Assembly (NCBI GenBank): GCA_963761475.1
Contig: CAVXGT010000019.1
Span: 744,001 to 808,000, forward strand
Length of the DNA: 64,000 bases
Source: Ga0077555 sp963761475
Lineage (GTDB): Bacteria; Pseudomonadota; Alphaproteobacteria; Rhizobiales; Hyphomicrobiaceae
Direction: 5' to 3'
This document shows positions 47,382 through 55,592 of this stretch, piece by piece. The stretch's first letter is position 1, and each line of letters opens with the position of its first letter. The notes below the pieces were generated by a model. The model did no database searches and was not told where the DNA came from. It saw only the letters and a list, made by a program, of their open reading frames with translations. The position numbers and the translations under genes were made by a program.

Positions 47382-49169
47382 TCAGGCGGCCAGCAGGCGG
47401 GCCGCCGTGTGAATCGAGACTTCCGCGTCATCGAGCAGGAGGTCGGTCGCCTCCGTTTCCCAGGCCTGATCTCTCGGGCAGAGAGGATCTGCCGGCTCGA
47501 GGCGATGTTCGACGACGAAGCGGGAGATCAGGGCACGACGGGCATCGACGCCGGGGCGAGTGGCCTCCCAGGCCAGTAGGACGGCCGTGGCGATGTTGTA
47601 GAGCGCGGTCGCTGCTAGGCGGGCGTTGTGTTCACCGTCGGGCGACTTCGCCGTTTGTCGCGCGAAGGTGATGGTGCGCTGGCGCAAGGCGTCGAGGCGG
47701 TCGCGGAAAGCGTGAGGCAGGGATGCCGCCTCCTCGATCTTCTGGCGCAACATGGCATCGAGGGCGTCATCGGATCCGGACTTGCCGACGGCGCGACGCA
47801 CGACGTCGATGGCATTGATGTTGCTGGTGCCTTCCCAGAGCACACCGATGTGGGCATCGCGCACGAGGCGGGCGTTGACCCATTCCTCGATGTAGCCGTT
47901 GCCGCCGCGTGCTTCCATGGCGCCAGTGGCGACCGGAATGTTGTCACGACAGGCTCTGAGCTTGGCGAGTGGGGTCAGGATGCGCATCAGGGAGGCTGCG
48001 GCGTTGTCGCCGGCGGTTTCGGCATCCATGGTGGCGGCGCTCAGCATGGCCATGGACAAGGCCTGCTCGGTCGGCACCAGCAGCTTCATGAGCTGGCGGC
48101 GCATCAGCGGGTGCTCGATGGTCGGCTTGCCGAACACGACGCGGGAGCGGGTGGCGGCCAAAGCCTCATTGTAGCAGCGGCGCATCATGGCGGCGGCGCG
48201 GACGCCGTGGCTCAGGCGTGAGAGATTGACCTGATCCATCATCTGCTTGAGGCCGCGGGTGACGTCTCCGACAAGGTAGGCTTTGGCGCCATCGAAGCGG
48301 ATCTCGCCAGATGCCATCGACTTGGTGCCGAGTTTGTCCTTGAGGCGGGTGATCCGGTAGGTGTTGCGGGTGCCGTCTTCGAGGTAGCGGGGGCAGGCGA
48401 ACAGGGCGAGGCCGGATGTGCCGCGTGGAGCGCCTTCCGGGCGCGCCAGCATCAACGCCACCTCGGCATCGGTGTGGGAGCAGAACCACTTCTCGCCATA
48501 GAGCCGCCAGGTCCCGTCTTCGTTGCGGGCGATCGTCTCGACCTGGCCGACATCGGAGCCGCCGGCCTTCTCGGTCATGAACTGCGTGCCCTTCCATAAG
48601 GTCTTCAGATCGCCGGAGAGCATGCGCGGGAGCAGGTAGGCCTTGAGCTCCTCTGAGCCATAGCGGCGGATCAGGTGGATCGATGTGTCGGACACGCTCA
48701 CGGGACACATGATGCCGAACTCGCCCTGCACGAACAGGTACTGGAAGGCGTACTTGGCGACGGCGGGCAGCGGCCGATCGAGGCCCAGGACACCCGGTCG
48801 GTGGACCATGGCGTGGAACTGGAAATCGCCGAAGGCGATCTGCTCCATCTCGCGATAGGCGGGGTGATACTCAATCCAGTCCTCGTCACGTCCGTAGCGG
48901 TCGCGGGTGTGGAGGACGGGGCCGTGGCGGTCGGCGATGCGCGCGATCTCGTCCAGGCGGCCACCTGCAAGCTTGCCCATTCGCTCGAAGTGGGGTGTGA
49001 GATGGCGGCGAACGGCGGGGTCGAGATAGAGGCCGATGAGGTCGCGCACGCCGCGGTCGACGGCCCAGAAGTCCCAGCCGTGGCAGTCTGTGGCGAGTGG
49101 GGACGCATCGGGGGTAGCGATCCGGCCGCTGGCGTGCGTGCGCAACGCGGTCGTGTCGATGTCATTCAT
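47382..49169 (-). CDS. AidB-like acyl-CoA dehydrogenase
   Basis: 595 residues, longer than standard acyl-CoA dehydrogenases (about 380-400), as in the AidB branch. Marks: WKGTQFMTEKAGGSDVGQVET (FAD contact), YGEKWFCSHTDAEVALMLAR, then the four-helix region HPLMRRQLMKLLVPTEQALS, GGNGYIEEWVNARLVRDAHI and VLWEGTSNINAIDV, where the Glu of WEGTSN is at the usual catalytic site. Some AidB proteins act in alkylation-damage defence, but the context of CoA-transferases and a Liv transporter here favours an acyl-CoA substrate. Convergent with CaiB copy 2. Confidence 0.9.
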   Translation of the reverse strand: MNDIDTTALRTHASGRIATPDASPLATDCHGWDFWAVDRGVRDLIGLYLDPAVRRHLTPHFERMGKLAGGRLDEIARIADRHGPVLHTRDRYGRDEDWIEYHPAYREMEQIAFGDFQFHAMVHRPGVLGLDRPLPAVAKYAFQYLFVQGEFGIMCPVSVSDTSIHLIRRYGSEELKAYLLPRMLSGDLKTLWKGTQFMTEKAGGSDVGQVETIARNEDGTWRLYGEKWFCSHTDAEVALMLARPEGAPRGTSGLALFACPRYLEDGTRNTYRITRLKDKLGTKSMASGEIRFDGAKAYLVGDVTRGLKQMMDQVNLSRLSHGVRAAAMMRRCYNEALAATRSRVVFGKPTIEHPLMRRQLMKLLVPTEQALSMAMLSAATMDAETAGDNAAASLMRILTPLAKLRACRDNIPVATGAMEARGGNGYIEEWVNARLVRDAHIGVLWEGTSNINAIDVVRRAVGKSGSDDALDAMLRQKIEEAASLPHAFRDRLDALRQRTITFARQTAKSPDGEHNARLAATALYNIATAVLLAWEATRPGVDARRALISRFVVEHRLEPADPLCPRDQAWETEATDLLLDDAEVSIHTAARLLAA

Positions 49170-49808
49170 GACTGCTCCCGTGTATGCCGCAAGCCGTTGC
49201 TGCCGGACAATCTAATCATGGGGGGACGGAAAGCGAAAGTGCTGGCGGGCGCGGGCACTGCCTGGACGCGTGACCGGGCGGCGGGCGTCCGACTGTTGCA
49301 AGGCCATTTGCGAAAAAACGTGCGGCCGGCAACTGGTGCTACCGGCCACACGTCCCCCGCTCGACAGTCGAGACGGCCTGCTCCGTGGAGCAGCCCTCTG
49401 GTCGCCTCGTCCGTCGCCCAATTGCGTGCCTTGCCGGCAGCTCGAAGGCTGCGGCGTGTCCCCCAACACGTAGGGCACGTCACACCGTAAGCCCTGCGCA
49501 TTGTTGTTGCGGCATAGGGCCAAGTCGGTGCGGCGCAACATAGCCAGACTTGGGTCCGGTGCAAGCGTCGCTGCGGCGCGGACAGATTCGGCTAAGGTCT
49601 TGAAAATCAATGCTTGGTATGGGCTTGGGAGCGGGGTTCGCAAGTGGTCTGGACTGCTGTGCGGCTTGACATGGGGACTGAGCCAAGCCGAACGAAGTGC
49701 CTGGAAGTGTGCCGCTCTTCACTCGCACCGACTGGTGTCATCGAGGTGCATTTCCGTATGCGCCGCAAGTTATCCACAGATCAGTTCTGCTGCCGTCCGG
49801 CAGCGGCG
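49170..49808. other. 639-bp intergenic region
   Basis: No convincing gene. Frames on both strands are Arg/Pro/Ser-rich and lack ribosome-binding sites. It includes one perfect DnaA-box sequence at 49770. Otherwise no repeat, terminator or RNA is recognised. Confidence 0.4.
49770..49778 (+). promoter_or_regulatory. Single DnaA-box sequence
   Basis: TTATCCACA is a perfect DnaA box, but only one copy is seen here and there are no AT-rich unwinding elements or replication genes nearby. It could be a titration or regulatory site or chance. Confidence 0.25.
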
Positions 49809-50264
49809 CTATTGGCCGATGGCGGCTGCGAGCAACTCGCGGACGCGTGGCGGGGGCGCCACAGATTTCCGCTCCTCAAGGTCGAAGAAGACGTTCACGC
49901 ACTCGGAGGTTGCGTGGCAGGTGTCGCCGATGAAGAGGCCGTAGCCTGAGACGATCGAACGGTTGCCGAGGCGGATGAAGCGGGAGCCGACCTCGACATT
50001 GCCGGGATAGAAGAACTCCTGCTTGAAATCGATGGCGACGCGGGCGAGCACGAAATCGATGCGCGCCTTCTTGCCACGCTCGACGAGGCCGCCATCATGC
50101 ATCAGCTTGTAGAAGATTTCGCAGCGTGCAGCCTCGAAATAGGCAGCGGTCGCGACGTTGTTGATGTGACCGAGCATATCGGTGTCGGAAAAGCGAATGG
50201 TGACGGGTGTAAACAATCCGAAGGTTTCGCGTCGTGTCAGATCGAATGCTTTCTGGTCAGCCAT
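49809..50264 (-). CDS. Acyl-CoA thioesterase, 4HBT hot-dog family
   Basis: 151 residues. Hot-dog fold with FTPVTIRFSDTDMLGHINNVATAAYFE: the Asp in SDTDMLGHINN is the catalytic residue position of 4-hydroxybenzoyl-CoA/YbgC-type thioesterases. Then ARVAIDFKQEFFYPGNVEVGSRF. Hydrolyses an acyl-CoA to acid and CoA. Divergent from CaiB copy 3 (start codons about 100 bp apart). The substrate may be an intermediate of the surrounding CoA pathway. Confidence 0.88.
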   Translation of the reverse strand: MADQKAFDLTRRETFGLFTPVTIRFSDTDMLGHINNVATAAYFEAARCEIFYKLMHDGGLVERGKKARIDFVLARVAIDFKQEFFYPGNVEVGSRFIRLGNRSIVSGYGLFIGDTCHATSECVNVFFDLEERKSVAPPPRVRELLAAAIGQ

Positions 50265-50365
50265 TCATCGCCTCGCCTATCCTGTTGTGAGTTCGTCGCA
50301 TGGTCGGGGGAGGCAGCTTGTGATGCAAGCCCCCTGAATGCAGCCCAGACTGGAGATTGATGCAC

Positions 50366-51538
50366 ATGTCCGAAGATCTACCCCTCAAGGGGCTCACGGT
50401 ACTGGACATGAGCCAGGGTATTGCGGGGCCATCGTGCGGTGGGCACTTCACGGCCTACGGCGCCCGCGTCATCAAGCTGGAGCCGCCGGGAGGCGACTGG
50501 ATCCGCAATCTTGGCACGCGCATCTCGGGCTCGTCGTCGGCGACCATCGCCTACAACCGTGGCAAGGAAAGTATCGCCATCGATCTCAAGACCGATGAGG
50601 GGCGGGCGATCGCGCTCGAGCTCGGGGCGCGCGTCGACGTGGTGCTGGAAAGCGCCAGGCCTGGCGTAATGGAGCGACTGGGGCTCGGATTTGCCGCGTT
50701 TCGCGAGGTCAATCCGTCCATCGTCTACGTGTCGATCTCCGGCTATGGCCAGCAGGGGCCGAAGCGAGAGGCGGCGATGGTGGACACGGTCGGGCAGGCC
50801 TTCTCGGGGCTGATGAGTGTGATCCGAAGCCGTGAAGGCGCGCCGGTCAAGATCGATGTGCCGCTGATCGATGCCATCACGGGGCTTTATGCCTTCCAGG
50901 CGGCTGCGATGGAGCTGTTCGGGCGCAAACCCGGCAAGCCCGGCCGGCACATCGACATATCACTGATGCAGTCGGCGGCGCATGTGCAGGCCCTCAACAT
51001 CATCGAGCACGCGTTCGTCGGACATCCGCCGGCACTGATCAATCCGCCTGCCGGCAACTACCCGACGGCGGACGGATGGATTGCCGTGACATTGGTGACG
51101 GAGGCGCAGTTTCAGTCGATCTGCCGGGCGATCGGGCGGCCCGAGCTCGCGACGGATCCCCGCTACAACACGTTTCAGGTGCGCAGCCAGAACCTGAAGG
51201 CTCTGCGGGCGGAACTGGACGCAGCCCTGAAGACGAGGACGACGCAGGAGTGGGCGGAGGCCTTCAAGCGGGAAGGCGCGCTCGGGGCGCCGATCAACGA
51301 CTATGGCGATTGGCTGGGCGATGAACACGTGAAGGCGGTGAGCGCGGCACCACAATATGCGCTCGCCAACGGTGATACGGTGGCGGTGCCGCGTTTGCCG
51401 GGCGGCGTAATGGTCGATACGGCGGTGCCGGTAATCGGGGAGCATTCGCGGGCCGTACTTGGGGAACTCGGGTGGAGCCGTGATGAAATCGACGATCTGG
51501 TCGAGCGTGGCGTGGTTATCGACCTGGACGATGCGTGA
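50366..51538 (+). CDS. CaiB/BaiF family CoA-transferase (3)
   Basis: 390 residues from ATG 50366 (GGAG 10 nt upstream; 50360 is possible). Marks: LTVLDMSQGIAGPSCGGHFTAYGARVIKLEPPGGDW, VYVSISGYGQQGPKREAAMVD, and the catalytic Asp in KIDVPLIDAITGLYAFQ. Next gene (MaoC) starts 29 bp after its stop. Third paralogue in this island. Confidence 0.92.
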   Translation: MSEDLPLKGLTVLDMSQGIAGPSCGGHFTAYGARVIKLEPPGGDWIRNLGTRISGSSSATIAYNRGKESIAIDLKTDEGRAIALELGARVDVVLESARPGVMERLGLGFAAFREVNPSIVYVSISGYGQQGPKREAAMVDTVGQAFSGLMSVIRSREGAPVKIDVPLIDAITGLYAFQAAAMELFGRKPGKPGRHIDISLMQSAAHVQALNIIEHAFVGHPPALINPPAGNYPTADGWIAVTLVTEAQFQSICRAIGRPELATDPRYNTFQVRSQNLKALRAELDAALKTRTTQEWAEAFKREGALGAPINDYGDWLGDEHVKAVSAAPQYALANGDTVAVPRLPGGVMVDTAVPVIGEHSRAVLGELGWSRDEIDDLVERGVVIDLDDA

Positions 51539-51567
51539 GGCGTGGCGCGCCGGAATGAGGTGAGACG

Positions 51568-52047
51568 ATGTCGGCACACAAGCAAACGCGCGAGGCGCCG
51601 TTCGGTCCGCAGCGCTATTTCGAGGATTTCACAGTAGGCGAGACCTTCTACATTCCGTCGCGGACGGTGACGGAGGCGCATTTTGCAGCCTTCCAGGCGG
51701 CCAGCGGCGACAATCATCCGATCCACTACGACCGCGTCTATTGCCGGGCGCATGGGCACCGCGACCTGCTGGCGCATGGATACCAGGTGGCGATCCAGAC
51801 GGCAGCGGGAGCGGGTATCTTCCCGTTCTTAGTGCAAGAGAGCCTTCGAGCCTTCATCGAGCAGTCGACGCGGTTCCTGGCACCGGTCTATGCCGGCGAC
51901 ACGCTCTATCCGCTGCTGGAGGTTGCTGAGCTGAAGGCGCAGCGGACGACCGGCGTTCTCACCATGCGGTCGACCATCCACAACCAGGACGACGTGTTGG
52001 TGCTGGAGGGCATGCAGCGATACCTGCTGAAAAAGCGCAGCGCCTGA
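51568..52047 (+). CDS. MaoC-like (R)-specific enoyl-CoA hydratase/dehydratase
   Basis: 159 residues. Hot-dog dehydratase: FTVGETFYIPSRTVTEAHFAAF at the N-terminus and the active site AASGDNHPIHYD (Asp and His of the hydratase-2 motif), then AHGYQVAIQTAAG. Adds water to, or removes it from, an acyl-CoA double bond. Cotranscribed with CaiB copy 3 and convergent with livF, 18 bp apart. Confidence 0.9.
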   Translation: MSAHKQTREAPFGPQRYFEDFTVGETFYIPSRTVTEAHFAAFQAASGDNHPIHYDRVYCRAHGHRDLLAHGYQVAIQTAAGAGIFPFLVQESLRAFIEQSTRFLAPVYAGDTLYPLLEVAELKAQRTTGVLTMRSTIHNQDDVLVLEGMQRYLLKKRSA

Positions 52048-52065
52048 AGAACAAGGGAGCCATTG

Positions 52066-52785
52066 CTACAGCGCGAGATAGCGGCTCTTGATGTCCTCGT
52101 TATTGCGCAGCGCTTCGATGGTGTCGCGGTAGACCACTTGGCCCTTGTCGATGACGGTGGCATGGCTGGCGATGCCGAGGCAGAAGTGCATGTTCTGCTC
52201 GGCCAGCAACACGGTGACGCCCATGTCGCGCAGGCGACGCAGCAGCGCGCCGATCTGCTGGACGATCACGGGGGCGAGGCCTTCGCTCGGCTCGTCGAGC
52301 AGGAGGCCGGTGGGATTGCCCATCAAGGTGCGGCCGATGGTGAGCATCTGCTGCTCGCCGCCCGAGAGGCGGCCGGCGAGGCGGTGTTTCAGCGGTTCCA
52401 ACAACGGCAACGTCTCGTAGATGCGGGCGACGGTCCAGAAGTCCTGGCCGTCAGGGCCCTTTTTGGTGGCGATCAGGAGATTGTCCTCGACCGAGTGATC
52501 GGGGAAGACCTGGCGGTCCTCGGGGACGTAGCCGATGCCGGCACGGGCGATGTGGTGGGGCTTGCGCCGCTGCATCTCGCGACCGAGCACGACGACCTTG
52601 CCGCGGCGCGGCGGCGCGAGGCCGATGATGGCCTTGAGGGTGGTCGACTTGCCGGCACCATTGCGGCCGAGGAGTGCCATGGTCTGGCCTTCCGTCACCG
52701 TGAGGGAGAGGTCGAAGAGGATCTGGCTGGTGCCGTAGTAGACGTCCAGGTTCTCGGCCGAGAAGATGGTGCGATCGGTGCTCAT
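52066..52785 (-). CDS. livF: Branched-chain amino acid-type ABC transporter ATP-binding protein LivF
   Basis: 239 residues. Walker A GRNGAGKSTTLKAI, signature RLSGGEQQMLTIGR, Walker B LLLDEPSEGLAPVI, typical LivF. The ATG overlaps the livG stop by 4 nt. Powers uptake through LivHM together with LivG. End of the five-gene operon starting at 56858. Confidence 0.95.
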   Translation of the reverse strand: MSTDRTIFSAENLDVYYGTSQILFDLSLTVTEGQTMALLGRNGAGKSTTLKAIIGLAPPRRGKVVVLGREMQRRKPHHIARAGIGYVPEDRQVFPDHSVEDNLLIATKKGPDGQDFWTVARIYETLPLLEPLKHRLAGRLSGGEQQMLTIGRTLMGNPTGLLLDEPSEGLAPVIVQQIGALLRRLRDMGVTVLLAEQNMHFCLGIASHATVIDKGQVVYRDTIEALRNNEDIKSRYLAL

Positions 52786-53537
52786 GCGTGGCCGTCCTCG
52801 AATTCCTCGCCGAGATAGGCCTTGATCACCTCGGGGTGGCGGCGGATCTCTTCAGGCGTGCCCTCTGCAAGGACGCGGCCGTAGCTCAAGACCTTGATGG
52901 ATTGGGCGATCTTGAAGACGATGGACATGTCGTGCTCGATGAAGATGAGGGTCATCTTCTCCGCCTCCCACATGCGCTGCACCGTGTCGATCATGGCCCA
53001 GCGTTCCTCCGGCCCCATGCCGGCGGTGGGCTCGTCGAGCAGCAGGACGCGAGGCTCGAGGACGAGGGCCAGGGCGATATCGAGCAACTTCTGGTCGCCA
53101 TGCGAGAGATTTCGCGAGATGACGTCGGCCTTGGGCTCGAGGCCGAGCAGGCCCATGACGCGGTCGGCGCGGGCGCGGGATCGCTCGAGGGGGAAGCGGT
53201 GGGACATGGCGAGGTGGCGGCCCTGATGCGCCTGCACGGCGCCAAGGATGGCGTCGCGGACAGTGAGCGTCGGGAAGATGCGCGCGATCTGGAAGGCGCG
53301 GGCGATACCACGATGGACGATTTCGGGGGGGCTCAGGCCGGCGATGTCGCGGCCCTCGAGCAGGATGCGGCCCTTGTCGGGTTTGAAGGCGCCAGTGATC
53401 AAATTGAAGAACGTGGTCTTGCCGGCGCCGTTGGGTCCGATGACGGCGGAGAGGGAGCCCTCGGGGAAATCCAGTGAGACGTCGTTAGTGGCGGCGACGC
53501 CGCCGAAGGATTTGGAGAGGCCTTCGATCTTGAGCAT
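52782..53537 (-). CDS. livG: Branched-chain amino acid-type ABC transporter ATP-binding protein LivG
   Basis: 251 residues. Walker A GPNGAGKTTFFNLI, signature NLSHGDQKLLDIALAL (LSHGDQ instead of LSGGQ, a usual LivG variant), Walker B LLLDEPTAGMGPEE, H-loop IEHDMSIVFK. Starts 5 bp after the livM stop. Partner of LivF. Confidence 0.95.
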   Translation of the reverse strand: MLKIEGLSKSFGGVAATNDVSLDFPEGSLSAVIGPNGAGKTTFFNLITGAFKPDKGRILLEGRDIAGLSPPEIVHRGIARAFQIARIFPTLTVRDAILGAVQAHQGRHLAMSHRFPLERSRARADRVMGLLGLEPKADVISRNLSHGDQKLLDIALALVLEPRVLLLDEPTAGMGPEERWAMIDTVQRMWEAEKMTLIFIEHDMSIVFKIAQSIKVLSYGRVLAEGTPEEIRRHPEVIKAYLGEEFEDGHA

Positions 53538-53542
53538 GGCGG

Positions 53543-54577
53543 CTACTCCCCCGGCGCGCGAAGCGGCTCGCCGGCACGGTCCGGCGGTGGCATGTCGGCT
53601 GCTGCCGCAGCGCTGGCAATGCGGGCCGCCCGGCGATCGCGCCAGATGTCGGCTGCGAAGTCGAGCACGCCTTTGCGCAGGCCAAGGGCGAAGAGCAGGA
53701 TCACCGCCCCCAGAACGATGCCGTAGTGGCTGGTCATCTTGGTGACGATGTCATTGAGGAGCAGCAGCATGACGGCTCCGAAGAGCGGCCCGAGGAAGAC
53801 GGTAAGACCGCCGAGCATGATCATGAAGATGGCTTCGCCAGAGATTGTCCAATAGGCGAAGTCGGGAAATGCGCCGGAGACGAACAGGGCCATGATCATG
53901 CCGCCGATGGAGCCGAAGGCCCCGGCAATGACGTAGGCGAGAAGGCGGGTGCGGAAGACTGAAATGCCGAGGAAGGGAGCGCGCGAGACGTTGTCGCGGA
54001 TCATGCGCAGGGTGTAGCCGAAGGGCGACTGGACGATGTGGTGCATGGCGAGCAGGGAGAGGACCAGGAGCCCGCCTGCGAACAGATAGAGGTGATAGTA
54101 GTCGTCGAGGTGGATGCCGAGGAATGGTGGGCGTGGGATGCCGCCGGTGAGGCCCTGGTCGCCGCCCGTGATTGGCGTCCAGGCGATGATCAGGCTGTGC
54201 AGCAGCATCTGGAAGGCCAATGTCAGGAAGGCGAAATAGATCTCGTCGAGGTTGACGCAGATGGAGCCTACGATGGTGGCGACGACGACGCTGAGGAGGA
54301 TGGTGGCGAAAAACGCGACCGGAATCGAGACCGCGAAATTCTGCATGATGAGGCCGAAGCTGTAGCAGCCCAGGCCGAAGTAGAGCCCGTGGCCGAAGCT
54401 TTCCATGCCGGAGTAGCCGACCAGCAGGTTGAGAGACGTGGCGAATATGCCGAAGGCTGCGAGGCGGACGATGAAGTCGGTGAGACCCTTCGATGGAAAG
54501 ACGAAGGGGAGGGCTGCGAGGATGGCGAATGCGGCGAGGGCGATGATGCTATCGCGCAGGAGGGAAGATCGTGCCAT
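53543..54577 (-). CDS. livM: Branched-chain amino acid-type ABC transporter permease LivM
   Basis: 344 residues, about 8-10 membrane helices. Family marks: SLNLLVGYSGMESFGHGLYFGLGCYSFGL and the EAA-like loop region RMIRDNVSRAPFLGISVFRTRL. C-terminal cytoplasmic tail rich in Ala/Arg. Starts 4 bp after the livH stop. Forms the inner-membrane channel with LivH. Confidence 0.94.
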   Translation of the reverse strand: MARSSLLRDSIIALAAFAILAALPFVFPSKGLTDFIVRLAAFGIFATSLNLLVGYSGMESFGHGLYFGLGCYSFGLIMQNFAVSIPVAFFATILLSVVVATIVGSICVNLDEIYFAFLTLAFQMLLHSLIIAWTPITGGDQGLTGGIPRPPFLGIHLDDYYHLYLFAGGLLVLSLLAMHHIVQSPFGYTLRMIRDNVSRAPFLGISVFRTRLLAYVIAGAFGSIGGMIMALFVSGAFPDFAYWTISGEAIFMIMLGGLTVFLGPLFGAVMLLLLNDIVTKMTSHYGIVLGAVILLFALGLRKGVLDFAADIWRDRRAARIASAAAAADMPPPDRAGEPLRAPGE

Positions 54578-54581
54578 GGGG

Positions 54582-55481
54582 TCAGCCCTTCTTCCCGAAT
54601 AGGCCGCTCGGCTTGGCGACCAGAACGACGGCCATCATCAGGAACATCAGGCCCTCCGTGAACAACGGGAAACCGATAGTGCCGAAACTCCTGACGAGGC
54701 CGATGAGGATGGAGCCGACGAGCGCGCCTGCGACCGAGCCCATGCCGCCGATGACGGTGACGATGAAGCTTTCGATGACGACTGATAGGCCCATGCCGGC
54801 GGTCAATGAGCGGACCGGTGCCGCGAGGCCGCCGGCCAGGCCTGCCAGCAGGCCGCCGAGCACGAAGACGCTGGCGTAGACGACGCCTGTGTTGATGCCA
54901 AGCGCCGAGACCATCGAGGGATTGACCGCTGCAGCGCGGATGATCTTGCCGTAGCGGGTGCGCGAAATGAGCAGGCCCAGCAGGATGGCGATGACGAGCG
55001 TGATGGCGATCAGGAAGGCATAGAAGGCTGGCACGACTCCGCCCGCAAAGACGAACGGCAACCGGCGGAACGTCTCGGGCATGCCGAACGACAGGAAATC
55101 CGGGCCCCAGATGATCTTCACGACATCGTCGAGAATCAGGATGACGGCGTAGCAGACGAGGATCTGCATCAGGACGGGCGAGCCGTAGACACGGGCGATC
55201 AGCAGCCGCTCGAAGAGCAAGCCGAAGATTGCGACACCGATGCCTCCGGCGACAACGGCGACCAGGTAGTTGCCGCTCAAGAGGTAGGCTGAATAGGCGA
55301 AGTAGGCGCCCAGCATGTAGAAGGAGCCGTGCGCGAAGTTGACGACCTTGAGGACACCGAAGATCAGCGATACGCCGGCAGCTACGAGAAAGAGCAGGAG
55401 GCCAATGATGAGGCCGCTGGTCGTTTGCGTGATGACGCACGAGGGCGAGATCAGGCAATTGGCGAGTGCGCTGAGATCCAA
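54582..55481 (-). CDS. livH: Branched-chain amino acid-type ABC transporter permease LivH
   Basis: 299 residues, about 8 membrane helices. LivH marks: LRVVNFAHGSFYMLGAYFAY-type segment near the N-terminus, RTRYGKIIRAAAVNPSMVSALGINT (EAA loop) and GGMGSVAGALVGSILIGLV near the C-terminus. Preceded by a hairpin in the gap after the binding-protein gene. Confidence 0.94.
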   Translation of the reverse strand: MDLSALANCLISPSCVITQTTSGLIIGLLLFLVAAGVSLIFGVLKVVNFAHGSFYMLGAYFAYSAYLLSGNYLVAVVAGGIGVAIFGLLFERLLIARVYGSPVLMQILVCYAVILILDDVVKIIWGPDFLSFGMPETFRRLPFVFAGGVVPAFYAFLIAITLVIAILLGLLISRTRYGKIIRAAAVNPSMVSALGINTGVVYASVFVLGGLLAGLAGGLAAPVRSLTAGMGLSVVIESFIVTVIGGMGSVAGALVGSILIGLVRSFGTIGFPLFTEGLMFLMMAVVLVAKPSGLFGKKG

Positions 55482-55543
55482 GGGGACACCTTATCGGCAG
55501 ATGGCATGGCGAATGGCTGGTCGGGGCAGCGAGCGTCAGCGAT

Positions 55544-55567
55544 GCCGGGCAGCCTTTGCTGCCCGGC
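55544..55567. promoter_or_regulatory. Intergenic hairpin between binding-protein gene and livH
   Basis: Perfect 10-bp stem GCCGGGCAGC / GCTGCCCGGC with a 4-nt loop, in the gap after the binding-protein gene. No T-run follows on the minus strand, so it is likelier an mRNA-stabilising or partial-attenuation structure that raises the binding protein over the permeases than a terminator. Confidence 0.6.
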
Positions 55568-55592
55568 CCGCGGATTGCCTCCGCAATTCAGC

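Noticed and set aside
49212..49643. Minus-strand frame in the 640-bp gap
   Set aside because: Arg/Ser/Pro-rich, no motif, no convincing start signal.
49770..49778. Replication origin
   Set aside because: One DnaA box without further boxes, AT-rich element or replication genes is insufficient.
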